Below, piece after piece: positions 8,177 to 15,861 of a stretch of DNA of 64,000 nt. The DNA comes from JAZTYK01 sp045636925. Lineage in GTDB: Bacteria > Bacillota > Clostridia > Oscillospirales > Butyricicoccaceae. The notes below the pieces were generated by a model that saw nothing but the letters and a program-made list of their open reading frames with translations, searched no databases and was not told the DNA's origin. A program made the translations under genes and the position numbers. The stretch's first letter is position 1; every line of letters begins with the position of its first letter. The stretch spans positions 1 through 64,000 of the forward strand of contig JAZTYK010000002.1 of the NCBI GenBank assembly GCA_045636925.1, written 5' to 3'.

Positions 8177-9312
8177 TCGGTATTGGTATCATGAGCGGTA
8201 CCAGTGCCGACGGCATTGATGCCGCCTGCCTGCGCATTGAAGGCGCACCGCCGGAGATTTCCTACCAGCTGCTGAGCTTTGTTTCTTTGGACATGCCTGC
8301 AGCCCTGCGGGAGGATATCTTCCGCTCCTTCCGCCCCGAAAGCAGCAGCTCCGAGCTGCTGTGCCAGCTGAACTTCCGTTTGGGCGAGATTTATGCCGAA
8401 GCCGCCATCAAGGCTGCCGAGGCAGCAAACCTCTCTTTGGATCAAATCGACTTTATCGGCAACCACGGCCAGACCGTCTGGCATGTGCCGCCCCAGATGG
8501 AGGGCACGCCCTCTACCCTGCAGTTGGGCAGCCCTGCCGTCATTGCCCAGCGCACCGGCTGCACCGTGGTCTCTGACTTCCGCAGCCGTGACATGGCCGC
8601 CGGCGGTCAGGGCGCACCCCTGGTGCCCTATGTGGATGCCCTGCTGCTGAGCCATCCCGGGCTTCACCGTGCCGCACAGAACATTGGCGGCATCGGCAAT
8701 GTCACCTATCTGCCTCCCGCCGGTCAGTCCGGTGCCTTTGGCTTTGACACCGGCCCCGGCAACATGCTGATGGACTATGCCGCCGGCGTGCTGACGGATG
8801 GCCAGCTGACCTATGATAAGAACGGCGCACTGGCCGCTTCCGGCAAGGTTTGTGAGGAACTGCTGCAGCAGTGGATGCAGGATCCCTATTTCGTCATTCA
8901 GCCGCCCAAGTCCACCGGACGGGAATATTTTGGCGTGCAGCGCGGTGCAGAAATGCTGACCCAGTGCCGTGCCCGCGGTCTGTCTGACGGTGACATCATG
9001 GCTACCCTCACCGCCTTTACCGCCGAAAGCATCGCCGATGCCTACCGCCGTTTTCTGCCGCATATGCCCGACGAGGTTCTGGTCTGCGGTGGCGGCAGCC
9101 GCAACCCTGTGCTGATGCAGATGATCGCCGACCGCCTTCCCGGCAGCCGGGTCATGACCACCGACGATGCCGGCCTGCGCAGCGATGCCAAAGAGGCCGC
9201 CGCCTTTGCCATTTTGGCCTACGAGACCATGCACCATCGCCCCGGCACGCTGCCCGCTGCCACCGGCGCCAGCGAAGCCGTGGTTTTGGGTAGTATCACC
9301 TACGGCAAGTAA
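8173..9312 (+). CDS. anmK: Anhydro-N-acetylmuramic acid kinase
   Basis: The 379-residue ASKHA-fold kinase converts 1,6-anhydro-MurNAc plus ATP to MurNAc-6-phosphate in peptidoglycan recycling. Family signatures are GIMSGTSADGID at the N terminus (ATP phosphate loop), GNHGQTVWH, RDMAAGGQGAPLVP, FDTGPGNMLMD (catalytic Asp region) and VCGGGSRNP near the C terminus. Length and order match AnmK. It is translationally coupled to the serine hydrolase. The next pathway enzyme, MurQ etherase, is not in the window. Anhydro-sugars come from lytic transglycosylases, so the substrate may be the cell's own wall or that of neighbours. Confidence 0.95.
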   Translation: MIGIGIMSGTSADGIDAACLRIEGAPPEISYQLLSFVSLDMPAALREDIFRSFRPESSSSELLCQLNFRLGEIYAEAAIKAAEAANLSLDQIDFIGNHGQTVWHVPPQMEGTPSTLQLGSPAVIAQRTGCTVVSDFRSRDMAAGGQGAPLVPYVDALLLSHPGLHRAAQNIGGIGNVTYLPPAGQSGAFGFDTGPGNMLMDYAAGVLTDGQLTYDKNGALAASGKVCEELLQQWMQDPYFVIQPPKSTGREYFGVQRGAEMLTQCRARGLSDGDIMATLTAFTAESIADAYRRFLPHMPDEVLVCGGGSRNPVLMQMIADRLPGSRVMTTDDAGLRSDAKEAAAFAILAYETMHHRPGTLPAATGASEAVVLGSITYGK

Positions 9313-9333
9313 GACTTTCGACACAAGCACTTA

Positions 9334-9362
9334 TTGCTTTTTTCTTCCAGCCATGCTATAAT
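9334..9362 (+). promoter_or_regulatory. Sigma-A promoter of tRNA-Leu
   Basis: TTGCTT (9334-9339) and TATAAT (9357-9362) are 17 bp apart, with the predicted start near 9369. Confidence 0.8.
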
Positions 9363-9370
9363 AAATATCC

Positions 9371-9392
9371 GCACAGGAAACACTTCCTGTGC
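9371..9392 (+). other. Perfect hairpin in the tRNA-Leu precursor leader
   Basis: The 9-bp stem GCACAGGAA/TTCCTGTGC with loop ACAC occupies almost the whole 5' leader between the predicted start and the mature tRNA. It lacks a T tract, so it is not a terminator. It may mark the precursor for RNase processing or protect its 5' end. Confidence 0.6.
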
Positions 9393-9400
9393 GGCACCTC

Positions 9401-9487
9401 GCCGGTGTGGCGGAATTGGCAGACGCCCGGGACTTAAAATCCCGTGAGGGCAACCTCGTACCGGTTCGATCCCGGTTACCGGCACCA
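9401..9487 (+). tRNA. tRNA-Leu, anticodon UAA
   Basis: The 87-nt class II tRNA has acceptor GCCGGTG pairing with TACCGGC, a long variable arm, and anticodon stem CGGGA/TCCCG around CTTAAAA (anticodon TAA). The CCA end is encoded. Confidence 0.95.
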
Positions 9488-9490
9488 AAA

Positions 9491-9523
9491 AACACCCCAT
9501 TCAAACGAATGGGGTGTTTTTTT
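9491..9523. terminator. Bidirectional terminator between tRNA-Leu and the metallophosphatase
   Basis: The 12-bp stem AACACCCCATTC/GAATGGGGTGTT with AAAC loop has a T tract on the plus side and an A tract on the other, so it can serve both converging units. Confidence 0.9.
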
Positions 9524-9526
9524 CCT

Positions 9527-10801
9527 TTACCACAGGTCTACCACGACCTGCTGATTCTCCTCTTCCATCGCCTTCAGCATGGTTTCGATGTAGTCAAGGA
9601 TAAAGTTTCCCGGTTCCTTGCGCCACAGTTCCATGCCGGTCTGCCACATCGATGCATCTTGGCTGCTGCCGGCAAAATATGCCGCGTTGATCTCAGCAAA
9701 GGTCTCTGCCAGCAGTTCGATCTCGTCCTGCTTTTTGCCGCTCTCGGCATAGGCCTGCCGCACCTGCCGCCGTGCTACCTCTTCAAAATAATATTGCGCA
9801 TATTCCGCAAAGCTGCGCTGCTCCAGTTCCGGGTGCAGACTGCTGCTGAGATCGATGAGCGGCTGCACATCGGTGACCTGCGTGCTGTACTGCAGCTGCT
9901 GTCCGTCATAAAGCACCTTTCCGTACTGCAAGGGTGCTACCGCAAGGGAAGACGTGGCGATTTCCGTCACCACACCCTGATGAATGCTTTGCACATGAAT
10001 ATGTCCGCTGAAGTTGCACCGCACATCATACTTGGTAAACAATGCCTCCAGCGCTGTTGCATTATATAACTGATAGCCAAAGCTCAGTCGCTCATTGTGG
10101 GCGTAGATATTCTGATGCGATATCGAAATGGTTTTCACACCCGCAGCCTCTGCCTTCTTCAGTTCCGTTTCCAGCCATGCAAGCGTGTCGTCTTTCACAA
10201 AACACTTTCCAAAGCAGTTGGTGTCCAGCATCAGGATCTGCAGCTTGGGCGTCACCTGATACAGATAACTGGTGCCATAAGGATCCCGGCTGACCGCCTG
10301 GTCTGCGCCAAACTTGCTGTACAACGTCTTGTACTGTTCCGAGGTGGCAGCTTCCACCAGTTGGATCTCATCTCCGGCATACGAGCCGGCAGCGCCGTCC
10401 ACGTCATGGTTTCCCGCTATGGTCAGCACCTGGATGCCCGACTGCTGCACCTGCTCCAGCTTTTCCGCCAGCCGGGTCATGCTGAGCACCGCACCGTTCA
10501 GCGTCAGATCGCCGCTGAGAACCAGCACATCGGGCTTTTCCTCCAGCACCGTCGCCAAAAAGGCATCGGTGATCTCCGGAGCAAAATGCACTACCTTACC
10601 GTCCATCTGCGGGGTGGGCTCACGGAAATGCGCGCCGCTGCCCAGCAGTTCCGGGGCAATATAATGCAGGTCTGTGGCAATGTAAATCGACACCGGCCGC
10701 TCCAGAGCCTCTCCGGTATTACCGCTGATTTGCAGCGCCACAAGCAGCAAAACGGTCAACAAACACAGCACCAGACTGTGCAGAATGCGATTTCGTTTCA
10801 T
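9527..10801 (-). CDS. Membrane-anchored metallophosphatase (calcineurin-like)
   Basis: The 424-residue phosphoesterase has an N-terminal signal anchor (about 7-25), so the enzyme faces outward. Metal-binding motifs in order are ATDLH (Asp44, His46), LSGDLT (Asp98), GNHDVDG, and late SHQN and GHIH motifs, the complete five-block pattern of the family. Substrates of such extracellular enzymes include nucleotides, phosphodiesters and phospholipids; none can be assigned. I chose the ATG at 10801 because AGGAG lies 7 nt upstream. The C-terminal third, rich in Glu, Gln and Ala, is predicted helical. The gene is monocistronic with its own promoter. Confidence 0.87.
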   Translation of the reverse strand: MKRNRILHSLVLCLLTVLLLVALQISGNTGEALERPVSIYIATDLHYIAPELLGSGAHFREPTPQMDGKVVHFAPEITDAFLATVLEEKPDVLVLSGDLTLNGAVLSMTRLAEKLEQVQQSGIQVLTIAGNHDVDGAAGSYAGDEIQLVEAATSEQYKTLYSKFGADQAVSRDPYGTSYLYQVTPKLQILMLDTNCFGKCFVKDDTLAWLETELKKAEAAGVKTISISHQNIYAHNERLSFGYQLYNATALEALFTKYDVRCNFSGHIHVQSIHQGVVTEIATSSLAVAPLQYGKVLYDGQQLQYSTQVTDVQPLIDLSSSLHPELEQRSFAEYAQYYFEEVARRQVRQAYAESGKKQDEIELLAETFAEINAAYFAGSSQDASMWQTGMELWRKEPGNFILDYIETMLKAMEEENQQVVVDLW

Positions 10802-10831
10802 GCGGGTGCTCCTTTCCCTCAAGTTGCCCTT

Positions 10832-10860
10832 ATCATACCATATCTCCGTTTGTTTGTCAT
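10832..10860 (-). promoter_or_regulatory. Promoter of the metallophosphatase gene
   Basis: On the minus strand, ATGACA (10860-10855) and TATGAT (10837-10832) are 17 bp apart. Confidence 0.7.
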
Positions 10861-10871
10861 CGTTTCCCGTG

Positions 10872-10902
10872 AAAAAGAGCCCGGCAGCTGCCGGGCTCTT
10901 TC
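10872..10902 (-). terminator. Terminator after trxA
   Basis: A perfect 28-nt palindrome (AAAGAGCCCGGCAG and its complement) is followed on the minus strand by TTTTT. Confidence 0.85.
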
Positions 10903-10915
10903 ATGTCAATTTCTG

Positions 10916-11221
10916 TTACAGCAGTTCCAATACTTCGTCCTTGCTCTTGCTGCCGGTGACGCGTTTCACCATTTCGCCGTTTTTCATCACCATCAGCGTA
11001 GGGATTCCCATGACCTTGTGTTTGCGGGCCAGTTCTTTTTCCTCGTCCACATTGACCTTGCACACCTTGATGTCCGCGCGCTCTGCGGCGATCTCATCCA
11101 ACACCGGAGCCAGCATCTGGCAGGGACCGCACCAGGACGCCCAAAAATCCAGCAGCACAGGCTTGTCGCTCTGCAACACTTCTTTCTCGTAGGTATCTTT
11201 TGTCACCTTTACGATTTCCAT
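10916..11221 (-). CDS. trxA: Thioredoxin
   Basis: The 101-residue cytoplasmic thiol-disulfide reductase has the classical WCGPC active site (Cys31, Cys34). It also has the DFWASW lead-in, the conserved cis-Pro segment GIPTLMVMKNGE, and the C-terminal helix. Length is normal. It keeps thioredoxin-dependent enzymes such as ribonucleotide reductase and peroxidases reduced. A GGAGG site precedes the ATG. It lies 67 bp downstream of plsC, with a possible own promoter there and a strong terminator behind. Confidence 0.96.
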   Translation of the reverse strand: MEIVKVTKDTYEKEVLQSDKPVLLDFWASWCGPCQMLAPVLDEIAAERADIKVCKVNVDEEKELARKHKVMGIPTLMVMKNGEMVKRVTGSKSKDEVLELL

Positions 11222-11263
11222 ACATGTCCTCCTGCGTCTCTCCCCTTGGGAGATATTTTTCTC

Positions 11264-11292
11264 AGTATGTGCAATTTCATGGAGAATATCAA
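11264..11292 (-). promoter_or_regulatory. Possible trxA promoter
   Basis: On the minus strand, TTGATA (11292-11287) and CATACT (11269-11264) are 17 bp apart. The -10 match is only moderate. Confidence 0.4.
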
Positions 11293-12500
11293 TCCAAAAG
11301 CTCTTCCTCTACCTTTGCCTCGCACAGCACCTTCAGGTGGCTGGCCTGCGCAGGATTTTCAGGATAGAATCGCAGCAAATGACCCTGCTCCTGATGATAC
11401 AACTCGATAAATGCACCGGGTTTGGTCACCAGGCCGGACAACTGCTCCCGACGCAGGAAGAAGGTATGTTCCTTTTCTTCCAGCAGAGTGCCGGTATAAC
11501 GGATGCCCTCCCGATCCAGTACCAGTTTTCCAACACCTGCCACGGTTTCTTTTCCCCCGGGGAAATCCATGACAGTTACCTGCACTTCCAGCTGATATCC
11601 GGGACACATCAGAGCTTCCTCGGCAGCCCATTGCTGACGGAAATACCAGTCGCGCAGATTCTCCGGCAGATTCATATCATCCTGCCAGTACATGCGCATG
11701 TTCTCGCCCAAGGTTGCCTCTACGCCGCAGGCGGTGCAATGCACCGTGTTTCCTTCGCTCTTGATGGTATACAAGCTTGCGCAGTTGGGGCAGGCGTACA
11801 GCACTTTATCATAACCATCGGCGCGCTTTTGGCTGCGCACCTTGATCTGGTTGGCTTCCTGCCAGGCAAACTCGTCGTAATAAATACTGCTGTAAAGGGC
11901 ATCGTAGATTTCTTCTTCCGATGCCGTCTTCAGCTGCTCGGGCGTAAACAGCAGCTTCACCTCTGCATGGATGGGACAGCGATGAATGCCGCGAATGAAT
12001 CGGGCTTTGGCAAAAAAGCTGCCCTGCAGCCGCACCGCCACCACGTTGGCGCCGGCCTTTTTCACCAGCTTGGTGATGACAGGCGACACCTCTCCGGGCA
12101 CACCGCACATAGAGGTCTGTCCGGCAGGAAACAGACCAACCGTGCCACCCTCACGCAGGGTGCGCAGCATCTGGGTGATGCTGCGGGGATCGGCCTGGAA
12201 CTGTACCTTGGGGATCACAGCCATCCAGCGCAGGAATCGACTCAGCAAGCCACCACGCAAGAAGCGATCAGTAACCACAAAGCGCACCCGACGACCGGGC
12301 AACGCCAGTCCCACAGGAACAAAATCCAGCATGCCCTGATGAGATGCCAGTACCAGCATGGGGCCGTCTTTGGGCAAAGTGTCACCGGTGCGGCGGAAAC
12401 CGCCGGTGCACCAAAGGAACACATGTGCCAGCACCCGTGCCACTTCATAAATCACCGGATTGGGTGATGCAGCCTTTTTGTTTTTCTTTTCCTCTGCCAT
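11289..12500 (-). CDS. PlsC-like acyltransferase with C-terminal zinc ribbon and divergent motif III
   Basis: The 403-residue protein is about 160 residues longer than a typical 1-acylglycerol-3-phosphate acyltransferase. Residues about 20-210 form the acyltransferase fold: the catalytic HX4D motif is intact (His54, Asp59). The motif normally reading FPEGTRS is FPAGQTS (124-130), losing the conserved Glu. A zinc ribbon follows (Cys237, Cys240, Cys255, Cys258), then a beta-rich C-terminal domain of about 140 residues of unknown function. Family members acylate lysophosphatidate in phospholipid synthesis. The lost Glu and the appended domains suggest another acceptor or a reduced activity. The gene ends the rimP operon region, about 35 bp after the ComEC-like gene. 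Confidence 0.8.
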   Translation of the reverse strand: MAEEKKNKKAASPNPVIYEVARVLAHVFLWCTGGFRRTGDTLPKDGPMLVLASHQGMLDFVPVGLALPGRRVRFVVTDRFLRGGLLSRFLRWMAVIPKVQFQADPRSITQMLRTLREGGTVGLFPAGQTSMCGVPGEVSPVITKLVKKAGANVVAVRLQGSFFAKARFIRGIHRCPIHAEVKLLFTPEQLKTASEEEIYDALYSSIYYDEFAWQEANQIKVRSQKRADGYDKVLYACPNCASLYTIKSEGNTVHCTACGVEATLGENMRMYWQDDMNLPENLRDWYFRQQWAAEEALMCPGYQLEVQVTVMDFPGGKETVAGVGKLVLDREGIRYTGTLLEEKEHTFFLRREQLSGLVTKPGAFIELYHQEQGHLLRFYPENPAQASHLKVLCEAKVEEELLD

Positions 12501-12535
12501 ACCTAAGCTCCTTTCCCCGATTCGGGGTTTTGGAT

Positions 12536-13429
12536 TTATCGCGCTGTTTTTACGGTAAACGCACCATCTTTCAGGGTGACAACCACATCTCCCCGGGTGT
12601 CGGTGCGATAGATTTCTGTGCCAAGCTTTTGCAGCGCCTGCACAACACGGTCATGCGGATGTCCATAGTCGTTCTGCGCGCCGCAGCTGATCAGTGCGAT
12701 TTTGGGAACAATTCTTTGCAAAATTACATCAGAACTGGAGTCCGCACTGCCATGATGCCCCACATTCAGCACATCAACGGGCGGCAGTTCTTTGTAATAC
12801 AGCTTCTCTGCTTCCGCAGTGCTGTCGCCGGTCAAAAGCACACGCTTGTCCGCGCACTCCACCAACAGCACCACTGAGGTATCGTTTAAGTCATCGGAAT
12901 GATACCCTGCCGTGGGGAAAATCACCCTGACAATGGCTTCACCCAGGGGAAACTGCTGTCCTGCTTCTACAAACGCAATGTCGCAGGCCGAGCTCCCTGC
13001 AAGTTCACCGGCCAGCTGATAGCCGCTTTCCCGATCTCCACCATCGTACAGCATCAGCACCCGGGTGTCGATATCCTTCAGTACCCGCCGCAGTCCGCCC
13101 CGATGATCGCTGTGATCATGGGTAATCAACAACCGATCCAGCTTGCGAACCCCCAAAGCCTGCAAATACGCTGACACATCATCACCGCTTTCCCGCAGGC
13201 CGGTGTCGATGAGCATGGTTTCTGTTCCGCTGCGCAGCAGGATGCTTTCGCCCTGTCCCACATCGATCATGTGGATCTCCAGCTGTCCTTGGGCGCGGTT
13301 TGACGCGCCATAGTGTGTCCAGTACCACCAGCCGGCCGTCAGCAGCAATACTGCCATGGCCAGCAAAATGGTCAGCACCGGAGCCCAGGAAATCCCGGCC
13401 CCGGTGCGTGTATTCTTTCGTCTTCTCAT
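12536..13429 (-). CDS. ComEC/Rec2-like metallo-beta-lactamase-fold hydrolase, membrane-anchored
   Basis: The 297-residue protein has one N-terminal membrane anchor (about 17-36) and an extracytoplasmic metallo-beta-lactamase domain. The metal motif HDHSDH is at 104-109, preceded by MIDVGQGES and DTG, and followed by LTGD and NVGHHGS. This equals the hydrolase domain of ComEC, thought to degrade the non-transported DNA strand, but the ComEC channel is absent. Stand-alone members are common in Firmicutes and their substrate is not established. It follows the M20 gene by 36 bp in the same direction. Confidence 0.85.
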   Translation of the reverse strand: MRRRKNTRTGAGISWAPVLTILLAMAVLLLTAGWWYWTHYGASNRAQGQLEIHMIDVGQGESILLRSGTETMLIDTGLRESGDDVSAYLQALGVRKLDRLLITHDHSDHRGGLRRVLKDIDTRVLMLYDGGDRESGYQLAGELAGSSACDIAFVEAGQQFPLGEAIVRVIFPTAGYHSDDLNDTSVVLLVECADKRVLLTGDSTAEAEKLYYKELPPVDVLNVGHHGSADSSSDVILQRIVPKIALISCGAQNDYGHPHDRVVQALQKLGTEIYRTDTRGDVVVTLKDGAFTVKTAR

Positions 13430-13465
13430 ACTGTCTGCTCCCGTTTTCTTATCGGTTGCAGCGCC

Positions 13466-14968
13466 TTATAATTTCTTAAAGAAGCTTTCGTAAATCTCTA
13501 CAGCCACGCCCAGTGCATGCAGGCTGACATGTTCTTCTGCGCGGTATGCGCCGCGGCTCTGGCGCAGGGTCTGAACCAGAGGTGCAAAGCGCAGCGTGCA
13601 GTCGCTCATGTCGGCATAATGCCGGCTGTCGGTTTTGCCGGGGCACAGCATGCCGATGCAGGGCAGCGCGGGATATACTTCGCCAATGGCATTGCACAGA
13701 ACTTTATACATGGGTGCCTCGGAATCAGTCACCGGTACAGCCTCGGTGTTGTCCACCAGCTCCATCGTCACAGGCAGATCTTCCACCAGCTCACGCAGGT
13801 AACGCAGCATATTTTCCGGATTTTCGCCGGTGATCAAACGGGCGTTGATGCGTGCTTGTGCTTTGGCTGCCAGCATATTCGCGGCATCCGAGCCGCTGAT
13901 CTGCGTGGCGGTTACCGTGCTGCGCAGCTGTGCCAGCGCTGTACGGTCATCGCGGAACACCCAAGTAAGCAGCGGTTCGGACAAAGGCATGTTGCTGACG
14001 ACCAACCGCTTGGCAAAAGGCAACGCATACATGGAACGGTTTAAGTATTCACGGGTCAACGAAGACAAATGGTGATGGGGCTGTGCGCCGTCCATGCGGC
14101 AGATGGCCTCTGCCAGGCTGCCCAGTGCCGTGCGATGACCGGGCACACTGGAATCGCCGCCCTTTACATTGGCCTCCAGCAGAAAATCACAGGACTGCTT
14201 TTCACCCAGACCAATGATGGCTGCCGCATGATTGGCGGTACCCATATGATCCTCTACGATCCAGCCGCCTTCATCCACCACAGCAGCAAAATGCATGCCG
14301 CGGCGACGGAATACCTCTGCCATGCCGGCAGCACCTACCTTACCGCCAGTGGTTTCATCGCTGCCCAATGCAAAATACACATCACGGCGAGGGATAAAGC
14401 CGTTCTTGCTCAGGTTTTCTACCGCTTCCAGCATAGTAATGATGGTGCTCTTGCCTGCAACGGTACCGCGACCGTACAGCATATCGCCGTCGATCTCGCC
14501 GCCAAAGGGTGCATGCACCCAATTGCCCTGTACCGGGGCAATGTCCATATGTCCGCAGAAAAGCACCGGCTCCAGATCCTCGTCCTGGCCGGCCCAGCGA
14601 ATCAAAAGGCTGCCATCCTCGGTGGTAACCCAGCGCAGCCCGGGAATCGCCTGTTCATAGCATTCGCGCAGATATGCGGCAATGTCTGCCATTGCCTTTC
14701 GGTCGCCGGTGACCGAGGGGATCTGCACGGCTTTTTGCAGGCGCTGTGCTGCCCGCTGCTTTTTCTCTGCATCGGGAGTTCTTCCCTCCAGCGCCTTGCG
14801 GTTACGACCTGCCTTGACGCTTGCCATAAAACAACGGAAGATCGCAACGGTGAAAAAGGTCACCACAGCTGCAATCAGCAAAAAATTGATCCAATCGCCA
14901 AAGGTGGCATTGAAATTACTGAAAAAAATTCTCACAGATGCCCAAAAATTGGCCAAGAACTCTTTCAT
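13466..14968 (-). CDS. M20-family peptidase-like protein (PM20D1-like) lacking key active-site residues
   Basis: The 500-residue protein has an N-terminal membrane anchor (about 28-48) and an M20 metallopeptidase-like domain resembling PM20D1/carboxypeptidase S. Retained residues: GHMD (His140, Asp142), Glu205 in SDE, Asp232 in VDEGG, and a late TDSRHY histidine. Altered residues: the metal-bridging Asp of GRGTxD is Ala171, the second Glu of DEE is Thr206, and the His of the GHSS motif is Asp272. With the bridging ligand missing, a normal di-zinc site is unlikely. The protein may be a pseudoenzyme, bind one metal, or act on an unusual substrate. The gene begins 18 bp after ribF stops. Confidence 0.82.
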   Translation of the reverse strand: MKEFLANFWASVRIFFSNFNATFGDWINFLLIAAVVTFFTVAIFRCFMASVKAGRNRKALEGRTPDAEKKQRAAQRLQKAVQIPSVTGDRKAMADIAAYLRECYEQAIPGLRWVTTEDGSLLIRWAGQDEDLEPVLFCGHMDIAPVQGNWVHAPFGGEIDGDMLYGRGTVAGKSTIITMLEAVENLSKNGFIPRRDVYFALGSDETTGGKVGAAGMAEVFRRRGMHFAAVVDEGGWIVEDHMGTANHAAAIIGLGEKQSCDFLLEANVKGGDSSVPGHRTALGSLAEAICRMDGAQPHHHLSSLTREYLNRSMYALPFAKRLVVSNMPLSEPLLTWVFRDDRTALAQLRSTVTATQISGSDAANMLAAKAQARINARLITGENPENMLRYLRELVEDLPVTMELVDNTEAVPVTDSEAPMYKVLCNAIGEVYPALPCIGMLCPGKTDSRHYADMSDCTLRFAPLVQTLRQSRGAYRAEEHVSLHALGVAVEIYESFFKKL

Positions 14969-14985
14969 ATCTTACCTCCTACGAC

Positions 14986-15855
14986 TCACTTGGTTTTTCT
15001 GGCTTCTTCGATATCGGCAGCGATCTGCACACGCAAAGCGTCACCATTTTCAAAACTGCGTTCCGGACGCAAATAGCGCAAAAACCGCACCTCTGCCTCT
15101 TTTCCGTACAAATCGCCCTGGAATGTCAGCAGGTGGCTCTCCACACTGACGATGTCCGCATCCGTAAACGTGGGACGTGTGCCCACATTGGTCACCGCCC
15201 GATAGGTGCTGCCGCCGATGGTAACATCGGTAACATATACGCCACGTCGGGGGATCAGCCCGCCGGCACCGGGCGCAATGTTTATGGTAGGATATCCCAA
15301 CTTGCGCCCCACCTGATAGCCGCTGACTACCGGTCCTTCCAGACAGAAGGGTCGTCCCAGCAGCTGTGCTGCCCGATGCACGTGCCCTTCACGGACACAA
15401 TTGCGAATTCGGGTAGAACTCACCAGCTCCTTGCCGGAGTACACCGGCTTGCACACCCGCACCTGCAGGCCAAACTCCTGCAGAAATGCCGGCGTTCCGG
15501 CGGCATTCTTGCCAAAGCGGAAGTTTTCGCCACAAACCACCGCCACAGCGCCAAACCGCTGCTGCAGCATGGTGGCAAACTCGGCAGGGGTGGTATCCGC
15601 CATCTTTTGATCAAAAGGCAGGGCAAATACCTGCTGCACACCGGCCTTTCGGATCAGTTCGCACCGACGCGCAAAGCTGGTGATCAAGTCCGGCGCCCGC
15701 CCCAGTACCAAAGCACGGGGATGGCTTTCAAATGTTACCGCGCCGCTTTCGGCACCCAGCTCCTTTGCCAGACGGCAGGCTTCCTGCAGAATGCTGGCAT
15801 GGCCACGGTGTACCCCGTCAAAAAAGCCCAGTGCCAACACACGTTTTATCGTCAT
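14986..15855 (-). CDS. ribF: Bifunctional riboflavin kinase / FAD synthetase
   Basis: The 289-residue enzyme phosphorylates riboflavin to FMN and adenylates FMN to FAD. The N-terminal nucleotidyltransferase domain carries GFFDGVHRGH and the SSTRIRN motif. The C-terminal flavokinase domain carries GRKLGYPTIN. It starts almost directly at the first core strand, about 15 residues shorter than most RibF proteins, yet no better upstream start exists because truB ends 7 bp before it. This truB-ribF order is common in Firmicutes. Confidence 0.95.
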   Translation of the reverse strand: MTIKRVLALGFFDGVHRGHASILQEACRLAKELGAESGAVTFESHPRALVLGRAPDLITSFARRCELIRKAGVQQVFALPFDQKMADTTPAEFATMLQQRFGAVAVVCGENFRFGKNAAGTPAFLQEFGLQVRVCKPVYSGKELVSSTRIRNCVREGHVHRAAQLLGRPFCLEGPVVSGYQVGRKLGYPTINIAPGAGGLIPRRGVYVTDVTIGGSTYRAVTNVGTRPTFTDADIVSVESHLLTFQGDLYGKEAEVRFLRYLRPERSFENGDALRVQIAADIEEARKTK

Positions 15856-15861
15856 AGTTCT

